NCBI RefSeq assembly: GCF_010725885.1
Contig: NZ_AP022600.1
Span: 5,952,001-6,016,000, forward strand
Direction of reading: 5' to 3'
Length of the DNA stretch: 64,000 nucleotides
DNA from: Mycolicibacterium tokaiense
GTDB taxonomy: Bacteria > Actinomycetota > Actinomycetes > Mycobacteriales > Mycobacteriaceae
Under the pieces are notes generated by a model that was not told the origin of the DNA, did no database searches, and worked only from the letters and a program-made list of their open reading frames with translations. Below, piece by piece: positions 43,396 through 52,565 of this stretch. Position 1 is the first letter of the stretch, and the number at the start of each line of letters is the position of its first letter. The position numbers and the translations under genes were made by a program.

Positions 43396-44430
43396 GTGAC
43401 TGACGTGGCCGACCAGCTCCTGGCGCCCATGCCGGCGTCCTCGGCCCCCGCGGCCACCACCCAGCGCGGTGTTCTCAGCAGACTGGTGGGCCCGATGCCG
43501 CGCTACATCCTGCGCCGCCTCGGGCAGAGCGTGCTGACGGTGTTCCTGACCCTGACCACCGTCTTCGTCCTGATCCGGATGGCGCCGGGTGATCCGGCCT
43601 ACTCACTGGCCGGGCCGCTGGCCAGCACCGAGGACCTGGCCCGCATCCGCACCGACATGGGCCTGGACCAGTCGGTGTTCGTGCAGTACCTCAAATACCT
43701 GCAGGGTCTGCTGCACCTGGACCTGGGCACGTCGTACTCGTTCCAGGCCCCGGCGTTCGACGTGGTGCTCTCGCGGCTGCCCTACACCATCACCTTGGCC
43801 GTCTCGGCGATCCTGCTCACCACCCTGGTCGCGATCCCGCTGGGCGTCTGGATGGCCCGGCGCGCCGACACCCGCCGCGAGCTGGCCGCCAACGCCGTCA
43901 CCATCGCCGGGCAATCCATGCCGGACTTCTGGACCGGCCTGATGCTGATCACCGTGTTCGCCGTGCTGATCCCGGTGCTGCCGCCGGCCGGGTTCACCAC
44001 CTGGTCCAGCCTGATCCTGCCGACGGTCACCATCGCCGTGCTGCAGGTGGCGCTGATCTCCCGGATGGTGCGCCGCGAGATGGTCGGGGCGTTCCTGTCG
44101 CCCTACATCACCGTCGGGCGCGCCCGCGGCGTCTCCGAGCGCGAACTGATCTGGCGCTATTCGCTGCGCAACTCCGCGATCCCGGTGCTGACCGCCCTGG
44201 GCACCCGCTTCGCCTCCATGCTCAACGGCGTGGTGGTGGTCGAGGTGGTGTTCGCCTGGCCCGGCGTCGGTTCCCTGGTGGTGCGGGCGCTCGAGACCCG
44301 CGACTACCCCCTGATCCAGGCCACCGTCCTGGTCACCGCCGTGCTGGCCATCCTGGTCCAGTTGCTCGTCGACCTCTGCTACCCCCTGCTCGACCCGCGC
44401 GTGCGGCTCGGAAAAGGACGCTCGAAATGA
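43396..44430 (+). CDS. ABC importer permease (DppB-like)
   Basis: A 344-residue membrane protein, six hydrophobic segments after a 35-residue tail, with the family stretch APGDPAYSLAG and the EAA-loop region ARGVSERELIWRYSLRNS. GTG at 43396, or in-frame GTG at 43405 right after a short leader frame. First gene of the rightward operon; partner of the DppA-like protein on the other side of the promoter region. Confidence 0.88.
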   Translation: MTDVADQLLAPMPASSAPAATTQRGVLSRLVGPMPRYILRRLGQSVLTVFLTLTTVFVLIRMAPGDPAYSLAGPLASTEDLARIRTDMGLDQSVFVQYLKYLQGLLHLDLGTSYSFQAPAFDVVLSRLPYTITLAVSAILLTTLVAIPLGVWMARRADTRRELAANAVTIAGQSMPDFWTGLMLITVFAVLIPVLPPAGFTTWSSLILPTVTIAVLQVALISRMVRREMVGAFLSPYITVGRARGVSERELIWRYSLRNSAIPVLTALGTRFASMLNGVVVVEVVFAWPGVGSLVVRALETRDYPLIQATVLVTAVLAILVQLLVDLCYPLLDPRVRLGKGRSK

Positions 44431-45368
44431 CCACTCCGGCAACCACCGTCATCGATCCCCCGGCCCAGCCGCGGCCCTCGGCGGTCACCGAACGCGACAT
44501 CGCCCGCGCCGGCGCCACTCGACGCCGCCGCGACAGCCGCATCAAGGTCTGGGTGGGCACCATCGCCGTGCTGATCGTGGTGGCACCGGTGGCCCTGGCA
44601 CGGATCCTGCCGCTGCCCTCCCCCGATGCCACCAACCTGGCCGCCCGACGGCTCCCGCCGCTGACCGACGGCCACCTGTTCGGTACCGATCAGCTGGGCC
44701 GCGACCTGCTGGCCCGCGTGCTCTACGGCGGCCAGGTGTCCCTGGCCATCGGCCTGCTGGCGGTGCTCGTGTCCGGGCTGATCGGCCTGACCCTGGGTGC
44801 GCTGGCCGGCTACCGCGGCGGCTGGATCGACACCGCCGTCAGCCGCCTGCTGGAAGCACAGCTCTCGCTGCCGCTGCTGATGATGCTGCTGTTGGTGGTC
44901 GCCCTGTTCGGTCCGTCCATCCCCGTCATCACCTTCGTCATCGCCATTGCCCAGTGGCCCGAGATAGCGCGCCTCACACGGTCTTTGACGCTGGTGGAAC
45001 GCGAGAAGCCCTACATCGCGGCTGCCCATGTGCTGGGCCTCGGGCACGCCGGCATCCTGTTGCGCCACATCATCCCCAACATCGTCAAGCAGGTCTCGCT
45101 GGTGGTGCTGCTGCTGCTGGCCCAGGCGGTGCTGCTGGAAAGCGCCCTGAGCTACCTCGGCGCGGGCCCACAACGCCCCTTCGCCACCTGGGGCCGCATC
45201 ATCTCCGACGGCCAGGACTACGTGACCACCTCGTGGTGGCTGGTGACCCTGCCTGGTCTGGTGATCGCCCTGCTGGTGGTGGGCGTCAACCTGCTCGGCG
45301 ACGGCCTGCGCGACGGCCAGGGCGGCGGTCTGCGAAAACTGTTCTCCCTGCGCACGAAGGAGGCCTGA
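44427..45368 (+). CDS. ABC importer permease (DppC-like)
   Basis: A 313-residue permease with five or six hydrophobic segments, the GTDQLGRDLLARVLYGGQVS entry motif (about 88-107) and the EAA loop AAHVLGLGHAGILLRHIIPN. It pairs with the DppB-like protein. Overlaps the upstream gene in ATGA; the ATPase gene follows after one base. Confidence 0.9.
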   Translation: MTTPATTVIDPPAQPRPSAVTERDIARAGATRRRRDSRIKVWVGTIAVLIVVAPVALARILPLPSPDATNLAARRLPPLTDGHLFGTDQLGRDLLARVLYGGQVSLAIGLLAVLVSGLIGLTLGALAGYRGGWIDTAVSRLLEAQLSLPLLMMLLLVVALFGPSIPVITFVIAIAQWPEIARLTRSLTLVEREKPYIAAAHVLGLGHAGILLRHIIPNIVKQVSLVVLLLLAQAVLLESALSYLGAGPQRPFATWGRIISDGQDYVTTSWWLVTLPGLVIALLVVGVNLLGDGLRDGQGGGLRKLFSLRTKEA

Positions 45369-45369
45369 G

Positions 45370-46182
45370 ATGGGTAACCTGCTGCACGTCGACGAACTGC
45401 AGATCGAGCTGATCACCACTCGAGGTGTGGTCCGCGCGGTCGACGGAGTGTCGTTCAGCATCGATGCCGGCGAGACCGTGACGATCATCGGTGAGTCCGG
45501 CTCCGGAAAGTCCACCACCGCCATGGGCATCCTCGGACTGCTGCCCGCCGACCTGGCCGTGCTCTCCGGCAGCGCCCGCTTCAAGGACACCGACATCCTG
45601 GGCAACGACGCCGCGCTGCGCAAAGTCCGCGGCCGCCACATCGCCCTGATCCCCCAGGACCCGATGACCGCGCTGAGCCCGGTGCACACCATCGGCGCCC
45701 AACTGCGCGACGCGGTGCGCCACAGCGGCGTCTCCGGCCGCGCCGCCCAGCGCCAGCGCGCCGTGGAACTGCTGGACCAGGTGCACATTCCGCGCCCGGC
45801 CGAACAACTCACCAAATACCCCCACCAGCTCTCCGGCGGCATGCTGCAGCGCGTCCTGATCGCCGCCGCACTGGCCGCCGGCCCTGAACTGATCGTCGCC
45901 GACGAACCCACCAGCGCCCTCGACGTCACCGTGCAGGCCAGCATCCTGGACCTGCTGCTCGAACTGCAGGAACGCACCGGCGTCGCGATGCTGCTGATCA
46001 CCCACGACCTCGGCGTGGCCCGGCTGATGTCGGACCGCATCTTCGTGATGAAAGACGGCCGCTTCGTCGAAGGCGGCTGCGCCGAGAGCCTGCTGGGCAA
46101 CCCCCAGACCGCCTACAGCAAGCGACTTCTCGACGCCGTGCCGCGGCTCGACGTCCCCACCGGCATGGAGGTACCGGCATGA
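45370..46182 (+). CDS. ABC importer ATPase (DppD-like)
   Basis: A 270-residue ATPase: Walker A GESGSGKST (about 38-46), Q-loop LIPQDPMTAL, signature LSGGMLQR, Walker B LIVADEPTSALD and H-loop LLITHDLG. One of the two ATPases of the DppBCDF-like importer. It is shorter than many DppD proteins and lacks most of the C-terminal oligopeptide-binding extension with its Fe-S-type cysteines. Confidence 0.9.
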   Translation: MGNLLHVDELQIELITTRGVVRAVDGVSFSIDAGETVTIIGESGSGKSTTAMGILGLLPADLAVLSGSARFKDTDILGNDAALRKVRGRHIALIPQDPMTALSPVHTIGAQLRDAVRHSGVSGRAAQRQRAVELLDQVHIPRPAEQLTKYPHQLSGGMLQRVLIAAALAAGPELIVADEPTSALDVTVQASILDLLLELQERTGVAMLLITHDLGVARLMSDRIFVMKDGRFVEGGCAESLLGNPQTAYSKRLLDAVPRLDVPTGMEVPA

Positions 46183-47015
46183 GCGAACCATTGCTAAGCA
46201 TCGAGGATCTGGTGGTCGAGTACCCGGTGCCCGGCGGGGTGTTCCGGGCGCTGGATTCGGTGAGCCTGAGCGTCGAACGCGGCGCCTGCCTGGCCGTGGT
46301 GGGCGAATCCGGCTGCGGCAAGTCCACTCTGGCCAAGGCCATCGTGCGGTTGGTGCGCCCGGCGTCGGGCACGATCTGCATCGACGGTGTGGACATCGCC
46401 GCGATGTCGGAACGCAAACTGCGCCCGTTCCGCTCCCGCATCCAGATGGTGTTCCAGGACCCCTACGGCTCGCTGGACCCCCACCTCAACGCCGTCGACA
46501 TCGTGGCCGAACCGCTGCGGCTGCGCGGGGTGCGCAGCCGGCGCGACCGCGAGGCCCGGGCGGCGAAGCTGATCGACCAGGTGGGCCTACCCAGCAGCGC
46601 GCTGCGCCGCAAGCCGGCCGAGTTCTCCGGCGGCCAGCGCCAGCGCATCGGCATCGCCCGCGCCCTGGCCAGCGAGCCGGAGCTGCTGGTGTGCGACGAG
46701 GCCACCAGCGCCCTCGACGTGTCGGTGCAGGCCCAGGTGCTCGACCTGCTGCGCGACATCAAACGCGACACCGGCCTGACCTACGTCTTCATCTCCCACA
46801 ACCTCGGGGTGGTCCGCGAGATCAGCGATACCATCGTGGTCATGCGTTCCGGCGGTATTGTCGAATCCGGTTCCACCGCACAGGTTCTGACGCACCCCAG
46901 CCAGCCGTACACCGTGGCGCTGCGGGCCGCGGCGCTGGATCCCACCACCATGACCGGAATCAAACCGCGCGACGTGGTGTCGCGCCTGACCACCGCAGTC
47001 CAAGGAGCAGCCTGA
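46179..47015 (+). CDS. ABC importer ATPase (DppF/OppF-like)
   Basis: A 278-residue ATPase: Walker A GESGCGKST, Q-loop MVFQDPYGSLDP, signature FSGGQRQRIGIARAL, Walker B LLVCDEATSALD and H-loop FISHNLG. In Walker B the usual DEP is DEA, a common and tolerated change. Overlaps the DppD-like gene by four bases and the next start by one. Confidence 0.9.
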   Translation: MSEPLLSIEDLVVEYPVPGGVFRALDSVSLSVERGACLAVVGESGCGKSTLAKAIVRLVRPASGTICIDGVDIAAMSERKLRPFRSRIQMVFQDPYGSLDPHLNAVDIVAEPLRLRGVRSRRDREARAAKLIDQVGLPSSALRRKPAEFSGGQRQRIGIARALASEPELLVCDEATSALDVSVQAQVLDLLRDIKRDTGLTYVFISHNLGVVREISDTIVVMRSGGIVESGSTAQVLTHPSQPYTVALRAAALDPTTMTGIKPRDVVSRLTTAVQGAA

Positions 47016-47971
47016 TGCCCGAGCTCGACTTCACCCGCCCGGTTCTGGGCACCATGACCTTCGGAGACACGGTCACCGCCGACGTCGCCGCCCAGATGGT
47101 GGACGCCGCCCTGGCCGCCGGCATCACCCACATCGACACCGCCAACGGCTACGCCGGCGGCGAGGCCGAACGGATCCTGGCCGACGTGCTGCGGGGCCGT
47201 CGCGATCAGGTCACCGTCGCCACCAAGGCCGGGATCCCCCACCCGGACGCCGACGGCCATGCACCGCTGTCGCCGGTCGGGTTACGCGCCAGCGTCGAGG
47301 GCAGCCTGCGCCGCCTGGACACCGAACGGGTGGACCTGTTCTACCTGCACCAGCCCGACCGCGCCACCCCGCTGCACGAAACCCTTTCCACCGTTGCGCA
47401 ACTGGTGGAGGAGGGCAAGATCGGCGCGCTCGGGGTGTCCAACTACGCCGCCTGGCAGATCGCCGAGATCAATCACCTGGCCGACCAGGTGGGCGCACCC
47501 CGGCCGGTGGTGGCCCAGCAGGTCTACAACCTGCTGGCCCGCCGCATCGAAGACGAGTACGCCGAATTCGCCGCCGTCACCGGGCTGATCACCATGGTGT
47601 ACAACCCGCTGGGGGGCGGGCTGCTCACCGGCAGGCACAGCTTCGACGCCGACCCCGCCGAGGGCCGCTTCGGCGACTCCCGGCTGGCGGCGATGTACAA
47701 GCAACGCTATTGGAACACCACCGTTTTCGACGCCCTGTCCCAGCTGGCGGTCCTGGCCGACAAGGCCGGGCTGCCGATGACCGAACTGGCGCTGCGGTGG
47801 CTGGTCAGCAAGCCGGTGGCCGGCCCGCTGCTGCTGGGCGGATCCAAGGTGAGCCACCTGGAGAACAACATCGCCGCCATCAACGCCGGACCGCTGGACG
47901 CCGACCTGGTGGCCGAGTGTGACGACATCGGTGCCGCGCTGCGTGGCACCATGCCGAACTACAACCGCTAG
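47015..47971 (+). CDS. Aldo/keto reductase
   Basis: A 318-residue aldo/keto reductase with the tetrad Asp and Tyr in IDTANGYAGG (about 44-53), Lys in VTVATKAG and His in DLFYLHQPD. It would interconvert an aldehyde or ketone sugar derivative and its alcohol with NADPH. It begins in TGATG overlapping the ATPase stop, with AAGGAG upstream. The long upstream frame belongs to the ATPase region and is ignored. Confidence 0.88.
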   Translation: MPELDFTRPVLGTMTFGDTVTADVAAQMVDAALAAGITHIDTANGYAGGEAERILADVLRGRRDQVTVATKAGIPHPDADGHAPLSPVGLRASVEGSLRRLDTERVDLFYLHQPDRATPLHETLSTVAQLVEEGKIGALGVSNYAAWQIAEINHLADQVGAPRPVVAQQVYNLLARRIEDEYAEFAAVTGLITMVYNPLGGGLLTGRHSFDADPAEGRFGDSRLAAMYKQRYWNTTVFDALSQLAVLADKAGLPMTELALRWLVSKPVAGPLLLGGSKVSHLENNIAAINAGPLDADLVAECDDIGAALRGTMPNYNR

Positions 47972-47978
47972 GAGCGCC

Positions 47979-48743
47979 ATGACCGCGAGTGACTTCGCCG
48001 CCCGCCTGCGCCGCCGCGAGCGCCTGATCGGCTACTGGTCGGTGCTGGACTCCCCGGTGTCCACCGAGTGGCTGGCCCACGTGGGCTATGACTACCTGGC
48101 GCTGGACATGCAGCACGGGCTGATCGGCTACTCCGGCATGGTCGCGGGGCTGACCGCCATCGACGCCGCGCACGGGCCCGTCGGCCTGATCCGGGTGGAG
48201 GCCAACAACCCCACCCCGATCGGGCGGGCGCTCGACGCCGGCGCGGCCGGGATCATCGTGCCGCTGGTCAACACCGCTGACGAGGCCGCCGACGCCGTGA
48301 ACGCCGCCACCTATCCGCCGGCCGGGATCCGGTCCTACGGCCCCATGCGCTCACAGCTGCGCATCGGCCCCGTCCCCGCGATCGCCGATGCCGACACCGT
48401 GGTGCTGGCCATGATCGAGACACCGCAGGGCCTGGCCAACGTCGAAAGCATCTGCGCGACACCGGGTCTGGCCGGGGTGTACGTCGGGCCGTCGGATCTG
48501 CGGCTGGCTGTCGGCGGTGCCCACCCGCAGGACCCCGCCGTGGACGACGAGTTCGAGGCGGCCCTGGTGCGGGTACGCGACGCCGCCGCCGCGGCCGGGG
48601 TGGCTGCCGGCATCCACACCCCCGACGGCGCCACCGCCGCCCGCCGCCTCGGCGAGGGCTTCACCTTCGCGTCGATCGCCTCGGACCTGACGCACCTCAA
48701 GCAGGCTGCTGCCGCGCATCTGAAGGCCGCCACCGGGGGTTGA
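47979..48743 (+). CDS. HpcH/HpaI-family class II aldolase
   Basis: A 254-residue pyruvate-type aldolase: LALDMQHGLIGY, LIRVEAN, metal-ligand Glu in MIETPQGL and Asp in VGPSDLRLAVG. It would split a 2-keto-3-deoxy acid into pyruvate and an aldehyde. With the kinase/PdxA2 fusion this gives two exits to central metabolism. GGAG precedes the ATG seven bases after the reductase stop; it is the last gene before a terminator. Confidence 0.88.
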   Translation: MTASDFAARLRRRERLIGYWSVLDSPVSTEWLAHVGYDYLALDMQHGLIGYSGMVAGLTAIDAAHGPVGLIRVEANNPTPIGRALDAGAAGIIVPLVNTADEAADAVNAATYPPAGIRSYGPMRSQLRIGPVPAIADADTVVLAMIETPQGLANVESICATPGLAGVYVGPSDLRLAVGGAHPQDPAVDDEFEAALVRVRDAAAAAGVAAGIHTPDGATAARRLGEGFTFASIASDLTHLKQAAAAHLKAATGG

Positions 48744-48750
48744 TCTGCGG

Positions 48751-48783
48751 AAGCCCCGGGCCCCGAGAAGGGTCCGGGGCTTT
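48751..48783 (+). terminator. Hairpin terminator of the rightward sugar-acid operon
   Basis: AAGCCCCGG (48751-48759) and CCGGGGCTT (48774-48782) are perfect 9-bp arms, extended inward by GCCC/GGGT with one G-T pair, with a six-base loop and TT after the stem. It lies seven bases after the aldolase stop. Confidence 0.8.
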
Positions 48784-49028
48784 CGGCCAAGCAGCAGCGC
48801 GGTTTTCTGCATCCGGGCTGCGATCCGTCGGCATTCGCGACCGTGCTGCAGAAAAGCGCTTATCCGACCAGCGGCTCATTAATCAGCGTCTCGCCATAAA
48901 CCCCACGAGGTCAATCAACGACGCGCCAATCAGTTCCCATTAGGCGGTCAAACAGAGGGCCGCGGCCCCGATGCGCAGTACCGAGCCGGGGGTGCCCCCC
49001 TGCCCCCGGACCGAGAACTACGGGTTTT

Positions 49029-49047
49029 CCGTGGTCCCTGACCACGG
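49029..49047. promoter_or_regulatory. Inverted repeat upstream of the NDH operon
   Basis: CCGTGGTC-CCT-GACCACGG (49029-49047), perfect 8-bp arms, ends 23 bases before the ATG at 49071. It is likely an operator over the promoter of the 49-56 kb redox operon. The rest of the 327-bp gap from 48744 holds the terminator, A+T-richer stretches near 48850-48950 and no convincing frame. Confidence 0.5.
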
Positions 49048-49070
49048 CCTCCAGTGCCATCGTCGTAGGC

Positions 49071-50249
49071 ATGAAGGACGTGCTGGTTCTCGGTGGTGGC
49101 TTCGCCGGGGTGTGGAGCGCCGCCGGCGCGGTCCGCCTGGCCCGCTCGGTGGGCAACGACGACCTGCGCGTCCGCCTGATCAGCACCGGCGACGACATGG
49201 TGATCCGGCCGCGCCTCTACGAGCGCAACCCGGACAAGATGCGCGTCAGCCTGGACAGCCTGCTGGGCCCCATCGGAGTCAACCGGATGAATGCCCGCGT
49301 CGAGTTCATCGACGTCACCGCCCAGATGGTCAGCGCCCGCGACCATGACGGAACACCCGTCACCGCGATCTACGACCGGCTGGTGCTGGCCACCGGCAGC
49401 CAGCTCAACCGACCGACCTTCCCCGGGTCGGCCCACGTCTTCGACATCGACACCGTCGAGGCCGCCACCGCCCTGGATGCACATCTGCACCGGCTCCCCC
49501 GGCTCGACCAACAGGGCCGCTACACCGCCGTTGTGGTGGGCGCCGGCTTCACCGGCGTGGAGATCGCCACCGAGTTGGTCGGCCGGCTGCGCGAGATCGC
49601 CGGGACCGACGTCCGCGTCGTCCTGGTCGAACTCGCCGACGTCCCGGGTCCTGAACTCGGACACGCCCCGAGGCCCTTCATCGTCGACGCGCTCACCGAG
49701 CTGGGCGTCGAGCTGCGCCTGGGCCGCACCCCGATCGCAGCCACCACCGATACGGTGACCCTGGACGACGGCGAGATGATCCCGGCCGCCACCGTGGTCT
49801 GGACCGTCGGCATGGCCGCCAGCCCCCTGACCGCGCAGATCCCTGGTGAGCGGGACCGGTTCGGCCGCCTGCTCGTCGATGAGTACCTGCGCGTGACACC
49901 CACGGTCTACGCCGCCGGCGACACCGCCGCCGCGATCGCCGATGACGGCCATCCCACCATCCAGAGCTGCCAGCACGCGCAGCCGATGGGCAAGTACGCC
50001 GGCCACAACGTCGCCGCGGACCTCCTCGGACTGCCGATGCTGCCGTTCACCGCCGACCCGTACAGCAACTGCCTCGACCTCGGCGCCGCCGGCGCGCTCA
50101 TGACGGTGGGCTGGGACCGGGTCGTCGACAAAGCCGGTGCGCAAGCCAAAGCGATGAAACAGGCCATCAACACGCAGTGGATCTACCCGCCCATCGACTC
50201 CGCCGACGCTCTGCTCGCCAAAGCCGGCCACTTCAGCAACAGCGCCTAG
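49071..50249 (+). CDS. NDH-2-like NAD(P)/FAD oxidoreductase (first of pair)
   Basis: A 392-residue two-dinucleotide-domain flavoprotein: FAD site LGGGFAGVWSA at the N terminus, NAD site VVVGAGFTGVEIA (about 160-172), and YAAGDTAAA for the flavin tail. It resembles type II NADH dehydrogenases but is shorter and lacks a clear membrane-anchoring C terminus. The next gene encodes a second member, so they might work together or on different acceptors. Confidence 0.85.
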   Translation: MKDVLVLGGGFAGVWSAAGAVRLARSVGNDDLRVRLISTGDDMVIRPRLYERNPDKMRVSLDSLLGPIGVNRMNARVEFIDVTAQMVSARDHDGTPVTAIYDRLVLATGSQLNRPTFPGSAHVFDIDTVEAATALDAHLHRLPRLDQQGRYTAVVVGAGFTGVEIATELVGRLREIAGTDVRVVLVELADVPGPELGHAPRPFIVDALTELGVELRLGRTPIAATTDTVTLDDGEMIPAATVVWTVGMAASPLTAQIPGERDRFGRLLVDEYLRVTPTVYAAGDTAAAIADDGHPTIQSCQHAQPMGKYAGHNVAADLLGLPMLPFTADPYSNCLDLGAAGALMTVGWDRVVDKAGAQAKAMKQAINTQWIYPPIDSADALLAKAGHFSNSA

Positions 50250-50258
50250 GAGGAAAAC

Positions 50259-51422
50259 ATGTCCCCAACCAGGATCGTGGTCGTCGGCGGCGGATACGCC
50301 GGCGTCCTGGCCGCCAACCGCCTGCGCCAACGCGCCGACGTCGACATCACACTGGTCAATCCGCGGCCTCAGTTCGTCGAACGGATCCGCCTGCACCAGT
50401 TGGTCGCCGGCAATGACGACGCCATCGAGGACTACTCGGCGGTGCTCGCCGACTCGGTGAAGCTGGTGGTCGACAGCGCCCGACGCATCGATGCCGCTGC
50501 CCACCAGGTGCAGCTGGGATCAGGAGCGTCCCTCGATTATGACTACCTGATCTACGCCGTCGGCAGTACCGCCCCCGTGCCGCCGTCGGTGCCCGGCGCC
50601 GCCGAGTTCGCCTACCCACTCGGTGAATTGGAGGCAGCGCAACGCCTGACCGCGCGACTGGCCGATGTGCCGCTGCAGGCGCCCATCGTGGTGGTCGGCG
50701 GCGGACTGACCGGAATCGAAGCGGCCTCCGAATGGGCCGAAGCCGGCCGCAACGTCACCCTCGTCACGGGTGCGCTGGGTCCGTCACTGGCCCGCGGCGG
50801 CCGCAAGTCGGTGGCCAAGCAGCTGAAGAAGCTCGGGGTCACGGTTGTCGAGAACGCCACCGTCACGCAGGTGGACAAAGACCGCGTCATCCTGCGCGAC
50901 GGCACGCAGCTGCCGAGCGCTGCCACCGTGTGGACCGCCGGCTTCGGTGTCCCCACCCTGGCGGCCGACAGCGGTCTGCGCACCGACCGGCTGGGTCGGC
51001 TGCTCACCGACGAGACCCTCACCAGCGTCGACGATCCCACGATCATCGCCGCCGGCGACGCGGCCTCCCCCTCCGGTGTCCCGTTGCGAATGAGCTGCCA
51101 GCTGGCCATGCCCCTGGCCTCCCACGCCGCCGACACCCTCTTGGCGCGCCTCGACGGCACGAAGCCCAAAGACCTGAACCCGGCCTCGGTGGGTCAGTGC
51201 ATCAGCGTGGGCCGCCACGGCGGCACCATCCAGATGTCGCACTTCAACGACGAAGCCCTGCCGATGCACCTCGGCGGCCACCTGGCCGCCACCATCAAGG
51301 AATCGGTGTGCAAGGGCACGGTGTCGTTCCTGGCCAAGGAGGCCCGCAAACCGGGCAGCTACTTCTGGCCCAAAGGTGGTAAGCGGCAGAAGAATCTGAG
51401 GAAAGGGACAGCCAGTGTCTGA
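50259..51422 (+). CDS. NDH-2-like NAD(P)/FAD oxidoreductase (second of pair)
   Basis: A 387-residue relative of the upstream gene: VVVGGGYAGVLAA, VVVGGGLTGIEAASEW (about 146-161) and IAAGDAASP. It ends in a very basic tail (WPKGGKRQKNLRKG) that could bind membrane lipids. GGAGG lies upstream of the ATG. Its stop overlaps the cupin start. Confidence 0.85.
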   Translation: MSPTRIVVVGGGYAGVLAANRLRQRADVDITLVNPRPQFVERIRLHQLVAGNDDAIEDYSAVLADSVKLVVDSARRIDAAAHQVQLGSGASLDYDYLIYAVGSTAPVPPSVPGAAEFAYPLGELEAAQRLTARLADVPLQAPIVVVGGGLTGIEAASEWAEAGRNVTLVTGALGPSLARGGRKSVAKQLKKLGVTVVENATVTQVDKDRVILRDGTQLPSAATVWTAGFGVPTLAADSGLRTDRLGRLLTDETLTSVDDPTIIAAGDAASPSGVPLRMSCQLAMPLASHAADTLLARLDGTKPKDLNPASVGQCISVGRHGGTIQMSHFNDEALPMHLGGHLAATIKESVCKGTVSFLAKEARKPGSYFWPKGGKRQKNLRKGTASV

Positions 51423-51828
51423 TGTGATGGACAAATTGATGAAAGCCATGACCGTCATCCAGTCGGTCACACCACCCCACATCCCCGACGGTGCGGACGC
51501 GATGACCGCCATCATCGAATGGGGCCCCGGCGACAAAGGCGCGCCGCCGCACCGCCACCCCGGCGGACCGTGTTTCGGTTACGTCCTCGAAGGCGAGATG
51601 CTCTTCGAACTCGAAGGTGAGGCGCCGCGGGTCATTCGAGCCGGAGAAGCGTTCTGGGAGCCCGGTGGCGACGTCATCCACTACTCCGACGGCAACAACC
51701 GCGACGACATCCCACTCCGATTCCTCGTCACCATGCTCTGTCAGCCGGGCGTGGACATGTTTGTCCTCGTCGACGACGCTGAACTCGACGAACGCAAAGA
51801 CCGCCGCTTCCAGGAGGGACAGAAATGA
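51415..51828 (+). CDS. Cupin-domain protein
   Basis: A 137-residue single-domain cupin, with PPHRHPGGPCFGYVLEGE and PGGDVIHY, the two metal-binding cupin motifs; the His and Glu ligands are present. It is likely a small oxidase, isomerase or binding protein in the redox operon. GTG start overlaps the previous stop; the next gene overlaps by four bases. Confidence 0.82.
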   Translation: MSDVMDKLMKAMTVIQSVTPPHIPDGADAMTAIIEWGPGDKGAPPHRHPGGPCFGYVLEGEMLFELEGEAPRVIRAGEAFWEPGGDVIHYSDGNNRDDIPLRFLVTMLCQPGVDMFVLVDDAELDERKDRRFQEGQK

Positions 51829-52565
51829 AGATCACGATCATGGGCGCCACCGGCCAGATCGGCAGCCAGGTTGTCGAGTTGCTCACCGCCGCAGGCCACG
51901 ACGTCAACGCAGCTTCCCGGTCCTCGGGGGTGGATGCGGTCGCCGGAGAGGGGGTGGCGACCGCATTCGCCGGGGCCGACGTGGTGGTCGACGTCCTGAA
52001 CTCCCCCACCCTGGAACCCGGCCCGGCGCTGGACTTCTTCACCAACTCGGCCACCACCCTGCTCGGCGAGGCTGCCAAGGCGAATGTGGCGCACTACGTG
52101 CTGCTGTCCATCGTCGGTGTCGGGAGCATCGACGCCGACGGCTACCTGCGCGGCAAGCACCTGCAGGAGGAACTGGTGGCCAACTCCGGCGTGCCCTACA
52201 CCATCGTGCGGGCCACCCAGTTCCACGAATTCACCGCAGGAATCGCCGAATCACTGGTGGTCGACGGTGTGGTGCACGCACCGGATGCGATGATCCAGCC
52301 GGTTTCTGCAGCCGAGGTCGCGGGCGTGGTCGCGCGGGTGGCCACGGAGGCGCCGCGCAACGGCGTGCTGAATTTCGGTGGCCCGGAGAAGATGTCGTTC
52401 GCCGACCTGGCTCGCACCGTGTTCGCCACGCAGGGCAAGGATCTGCAGGTGATTGTCGATCCGCAGGCCACCTACTTCGGGGTCCCGGTCCAGCAGCACA
52501 GTCTGGTCACCGGCGACGGCGCCGAGCTGGGCACCACACGGCTCTCGGAGTGGCTGCGGCGATGA
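51825..52565 (+). CDS. NmrA-like NAD(P)-binding protein (copy 3 of 3)
   Basis: A 246-residue relative of 18723-19469 and 27184-27942: GATGQIGSQVV, RSSGVDAVAGEG, LLSIVGVGS and RATQFHEFTAG. As in the first locus an SDR gene follows with ATGA overlap. Function unknown, but it is likely tied to NAD(P)H-dependent metabolism. Confidence 0.85.
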   Translation: MKITIMGATGQIGSQVVELLTAAGHDVNAASRSSGVDAVAGEGVATAFAGADVVVDVLNSPTLEPGPALDFFTNSATTLLGEAAKANVAHYVLLSIVGVGSIDADGYLRGKHLQEELVANSGVPYTIVRATQFHEFTAGIAESLVVDGVVHAPDAMIQPVSAAEVAGVVARVATEAPRNGVLNFGGPEKMSFADLARTVFATQGKDLQVIVDPQATYFGVPVQQHSLVTGDGAELGTTRLSEWLRR

